Assembly (NCBI GenBank): GCA_035631115.1
Contig: DASQJJ010000010.1
Location: 1-6,669 of the forward strand
DNA: 6,669 bases
Source: DASQJJ01 sp035631115
GTDB lineage: Bacteria > Patescibacteriota > Microgenomatia > Levybacterales > UBA12049
Reading direction: 5' to 3'
Part shown: positions 4,887-6,669 of the stretch, one piece after another
Layout: each line of letters starts with the position of its first letter
Position numbering within the stretch: position 1 is the first letter of the stretch
Made by a program: the position numbers and the translations under genes
The notes under the pieces: model-generated
Databases searched by the model: none
What the model saw: the letters and a program-made list of their open reading frames with translations, nothing else
What the model was told of the DNA's origin: nothing

Positions 4887-6669
4887 GAGGGTGTTGGGGT
4901 CCAGGTAGGAATACTCATAGCACAATTTATACTGTCTTCTGTGCCTTTTACAAAATATTCAGTGTGGCCAAGGCACTCTTTAGAAATAATATCATCAGGA
5001 ATAATTCTATCTTGGTCTGTTGTTTTGTCCAGTAGCTTACTCATAATGCCGTGCCAAATAGGAGCAGCACCCGTAATGCCGGACGCGAGGCTTTGACTCA
5101 TTGGTGTATTATCATTATTCCCAACCCACGTAATAACAACAAAATTTGGGGTGTACCCATCGGTCCAATTATCTCTTTTGTTGTCTGTTGTTCCTGTTTT
5201 GACCGAGACAAAATGATTGTCTATTTTCAAAGGAGAATTGCTGCCAAATTCCCAACTTCGAGCAGTATTGTCTGCCAAAATATCTCCAAGAATAAATGCA
5301 ACTCCCTTATCTAATACTTGCTCGCCAGATGCAGATTTTTTCTCCTCCAGGACCGTACCATTGGAATCAGTAATTTTAAGAATAGGGTTTATGTCGACAC
5401 GCTGACCCAAATTTGCCAAGGTGCCATACGCAGTTGCCATATCAAGCATAGTTACCTCGGCACTCCCTAATGTAACAGATAGTCCATATTCATCGGCATT
5501 TCCTAAGTGAGAGATGCCAAGAGCGTGTCCTAAGTCGACAAACGCATCAATGCCAACATTGTTAAGCGTTTTGACAGCAGGAATATTAAATGAATTGGCG
5601 AGTGCCTGTCGAAGAGTTACCCGTCCATGAAATTGCCCGTCGTAATTAACCGGGGCATAGGGACTAATAAGTCCTGGAAAACTTACCGGACTATCATCTA
5701 TTGGTGTCGCAGCAGTCATACCACGTGATAATCCTGCGGCGTATGTAACCACTTTTATCGATGATCCAGGTTGGCGAAGTGACGTAGCAATATTTACATT
5801 TCCCCAATTAGGATTGTTATAGTCCGCAGATCCAACCATTGCAAGAATATCTCCTGTTTTGGGGTTGGTGACAACTGCTGCTCCATTCGTGAGTGCGAGG
5901 GATGAGTCTTTGCCCACCTCGGTCGTGACAACTTGCTGTGCATACTCCTGTATGGGTAAATCCAAGGTGGTTACGACATTGAGTCCTCCTTTTTCCACAA
6001 GTGGCAAGCCGTATTTTTGAATGAGCAAATCTTTTATATACATAGCAAAATGTGGCGCATGCAGTGGGGTTTGGGGTTGGGCAAATTCTAATTCTTCCTT
6101 TTTTGCTTCCTCTTCCTGTTTACTAGTAATAAATCCCAAGTCTTTCATATGAGAGAGGACGTCAACTTGTCTATTTTTCCAAAGGTTTGGATAGATACCA
6201 AATGGGGAATAGGTTGTTGGCGCTTGAGGAAGTCCTGCTAAAAATGCGCTTTCTGCCAAATCCAAATCTTTTACACTTTTCCCAAAATACAAATTGGCTG
6301 CGGATTCAACGCCCCATGCAGTGCCTCCATATGGCACTTCATTTAAGTACAACTGGAGAATTTCGTCCTTGCTGTACATGTGCTCGGTCCAAAAAGAAAT
6401 AAGAATTTCCTCCACTTTTCTTTTAATGGATTGCTCTGGGGTAAGCAGAGTTGATTTAACGAGTTGTTGGGTAAGTGTTGACCCTCCCTGGAAATTTTTA
6501 TGGCTAACATCTGCCAGAAATGCTCGTAGTATTGCGCCAATATCAAATCCTGGATTTTTATAAAAATTCTTATCTTCTATTGCTATAGTTGCTTGCTTGA
6601 GGTAATTGGGAATGTCTTGTAAGGGCACTACGGTCCTGTCTTGTGTTGCATAGATTGCATATAAAAGCT
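4874..6669 (-). CDS. Class A penicillin-binding protein (bifunctional), 5' end beyond window
   Basis: The frame is open from the right edge to TAG 4876-4874, 597 codons visible. The GTG at 6628 is not the start: the 13 residues before it (LLYAIYATQDRTV) continue the usual sequence of this family, so the cytoplasmic tail and membrane anchor lie outside. Numbering from 6628, the glycosyltransferase (GT51) domain has EDKNFY with catalytic Glu18, GGSTLTQQ at 48-55, RKVEE at 70-74 and KDEILQLYLNEVPYGG at 87-102. The transpeptidase domain has the serine motif SSIK (Ser289, Lys292), SFN at 346-348 and KTGT at 477-480. All catalytic motifs are intact, so it should polymerise and cross-link peptidoglycan outside the membrane; it would be a beta-lactam target. 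The GT51 motif has Asn25 where the family usually has His. After the transpeptidase come a Cys pair (552, 569) and a Pro/Thr tail, TWTPTPSPTP. The gene converges on the epimerase gene. Confidence 0.95.
   Translation of the reverse strand, partial: LLYAIYATQDRTVVPLQDIPNYLKQATIAIEDKNFYKNPGFDIGAILRAFLADVSHKNFQGGSTLTQQLVKSTLLTPEQSIKRKVEEILISFWTEHMYSKDEILQLYLNEVPYGGTAWGVESAANLYFGKSVKDLDLAESAFLAGLPQAPTTYSPFGIYPNLWKNRQVDVLSHMKDLGFITSKQEEEAKKEELEFAQPQTPLHAPHFAMYIKDLLIQKYGLPLVEKGGLNVVTTLDLPIQEYAQQVVTTEVGKDSSLALTNGAAVVTNPKTGDILAMVGSADYNNPNWGNVNIATSLRQPGSSIKVVTYAAGLSRGMTAATPIDDSPVSFPGLISPYAPVNYDGQFHGRVTLRQALANSFNIPAVKTLNNVGIDAFVDLGHALGISHLGNADEYGLSVTLGSAEVTMLDMATAYGTLANLGQRVDINPILKITDSNGTVLEEKKSASGEQVLDKGVAFILGDILADNTARSWEFGSNSPLKIDNHFVSVKTGTTDNKRDNWTDGYTPNFVVITWVGNNDNTPMSQSLASGITGAAPIWHGIMSKLLDKTTDQDRIIPDDIISKECLGHTEYFVKGTEDSINCAMSIPTWTPTPSPTP

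Noticed and set aside
5051..6563. Plus-strand and shifted open frames within the PBP gene
   Set aside because: They overlap a gene with complete catalytic motifs and show no coding character of their own.
6626..6628. GTG as start of the PBP
   Set aside because: The frame stays open to the edge and the preceding residues match the family, so the true start is outside.
1..6669. Recoded UGA (genetic code 25 or 4)
   Set aside because: TGA ends the PH-domain gene and the epimerase gene at the expected lengths, and no conserved domain is interrupted by TGA.
1..6669. CRISPR array, tRNA, rRNA or transposase
   Set aside because: No regularly spaced repeats, cloverleaf sequence, rRNA motif or transposase-like protein was seen on either strand.

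Overview
The window is AT-rich, uses the standard bacterial code (TGA serves as a stop in at least two genes), and is densely packed with short intergenic gaps. The gene types suggest a Candidate Phyla Radiation (Patescibacteria) genome, possibly Microgenomates-like. They include a coiled-coil SpoIID protein, a small two-helix membrane protein, a membrane-anchored bacterial PH protein, an atypical RpiB/Rpe pair and a Cys-pair, Pro/Thr-tailed class A PBP. Short palindromic repeats lie both between and inside genes. The taxonomic assignment is inference from architecture and style, not from a marker gene.

Layout. Positions 1-2808, minus strand, look like a tight cell-envelope operon read right to left. 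It starts with a secreted coiled-coil/SpoIID-domain protein (2808-1075), then a membrane protein with a bacterial PH domain (1056-313), a 78-residue two-helix membrane protein (323-87), and the first 26 codons of a further gene leaving the left edge (80-1). An extended -10 promoter at 2941-2969 probably drives it. Its leader carries a large imperfect inverted repeat (2816-2923) that stops seven bases before the likely start codon.

Positions 2971-3345, minus strand, form a self-contained unit. It has a perfect-consensus promoter (TTGACA-17 bp-TATAAT), a roughly 70-base leader with two tandem hairpins, an unrecognised 68-codon gene (3239-3033) and a strong hairpin terminator. This is the least explained and most interesting part of the window.

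Positions 3459-4632, plus strand, hold two overlapping genes of the non-oxidative pentose phosphate pathway: an RpiB-type ribose-5-phosphate isomerase and a divergent ribulose-phosphate 3-epimerase. Together they would interconvert ribose-5-P, ribulose-5-P and xylulose-5-P. They diverge from the small orphan unit.

Positions 4633-4873 are a non-coding convergent gap ending in a 7-base tandem repeat. Positions 4874-6669, minus strand, are a class A penicillin-binding protein with complete glycosyltransferase and transpeptidase motifs. Its N-terminus lies beyond the right edge. With the SpoIID protein, it makes peptidoglycan building and remodelling the main theme of the minus-strand genes.
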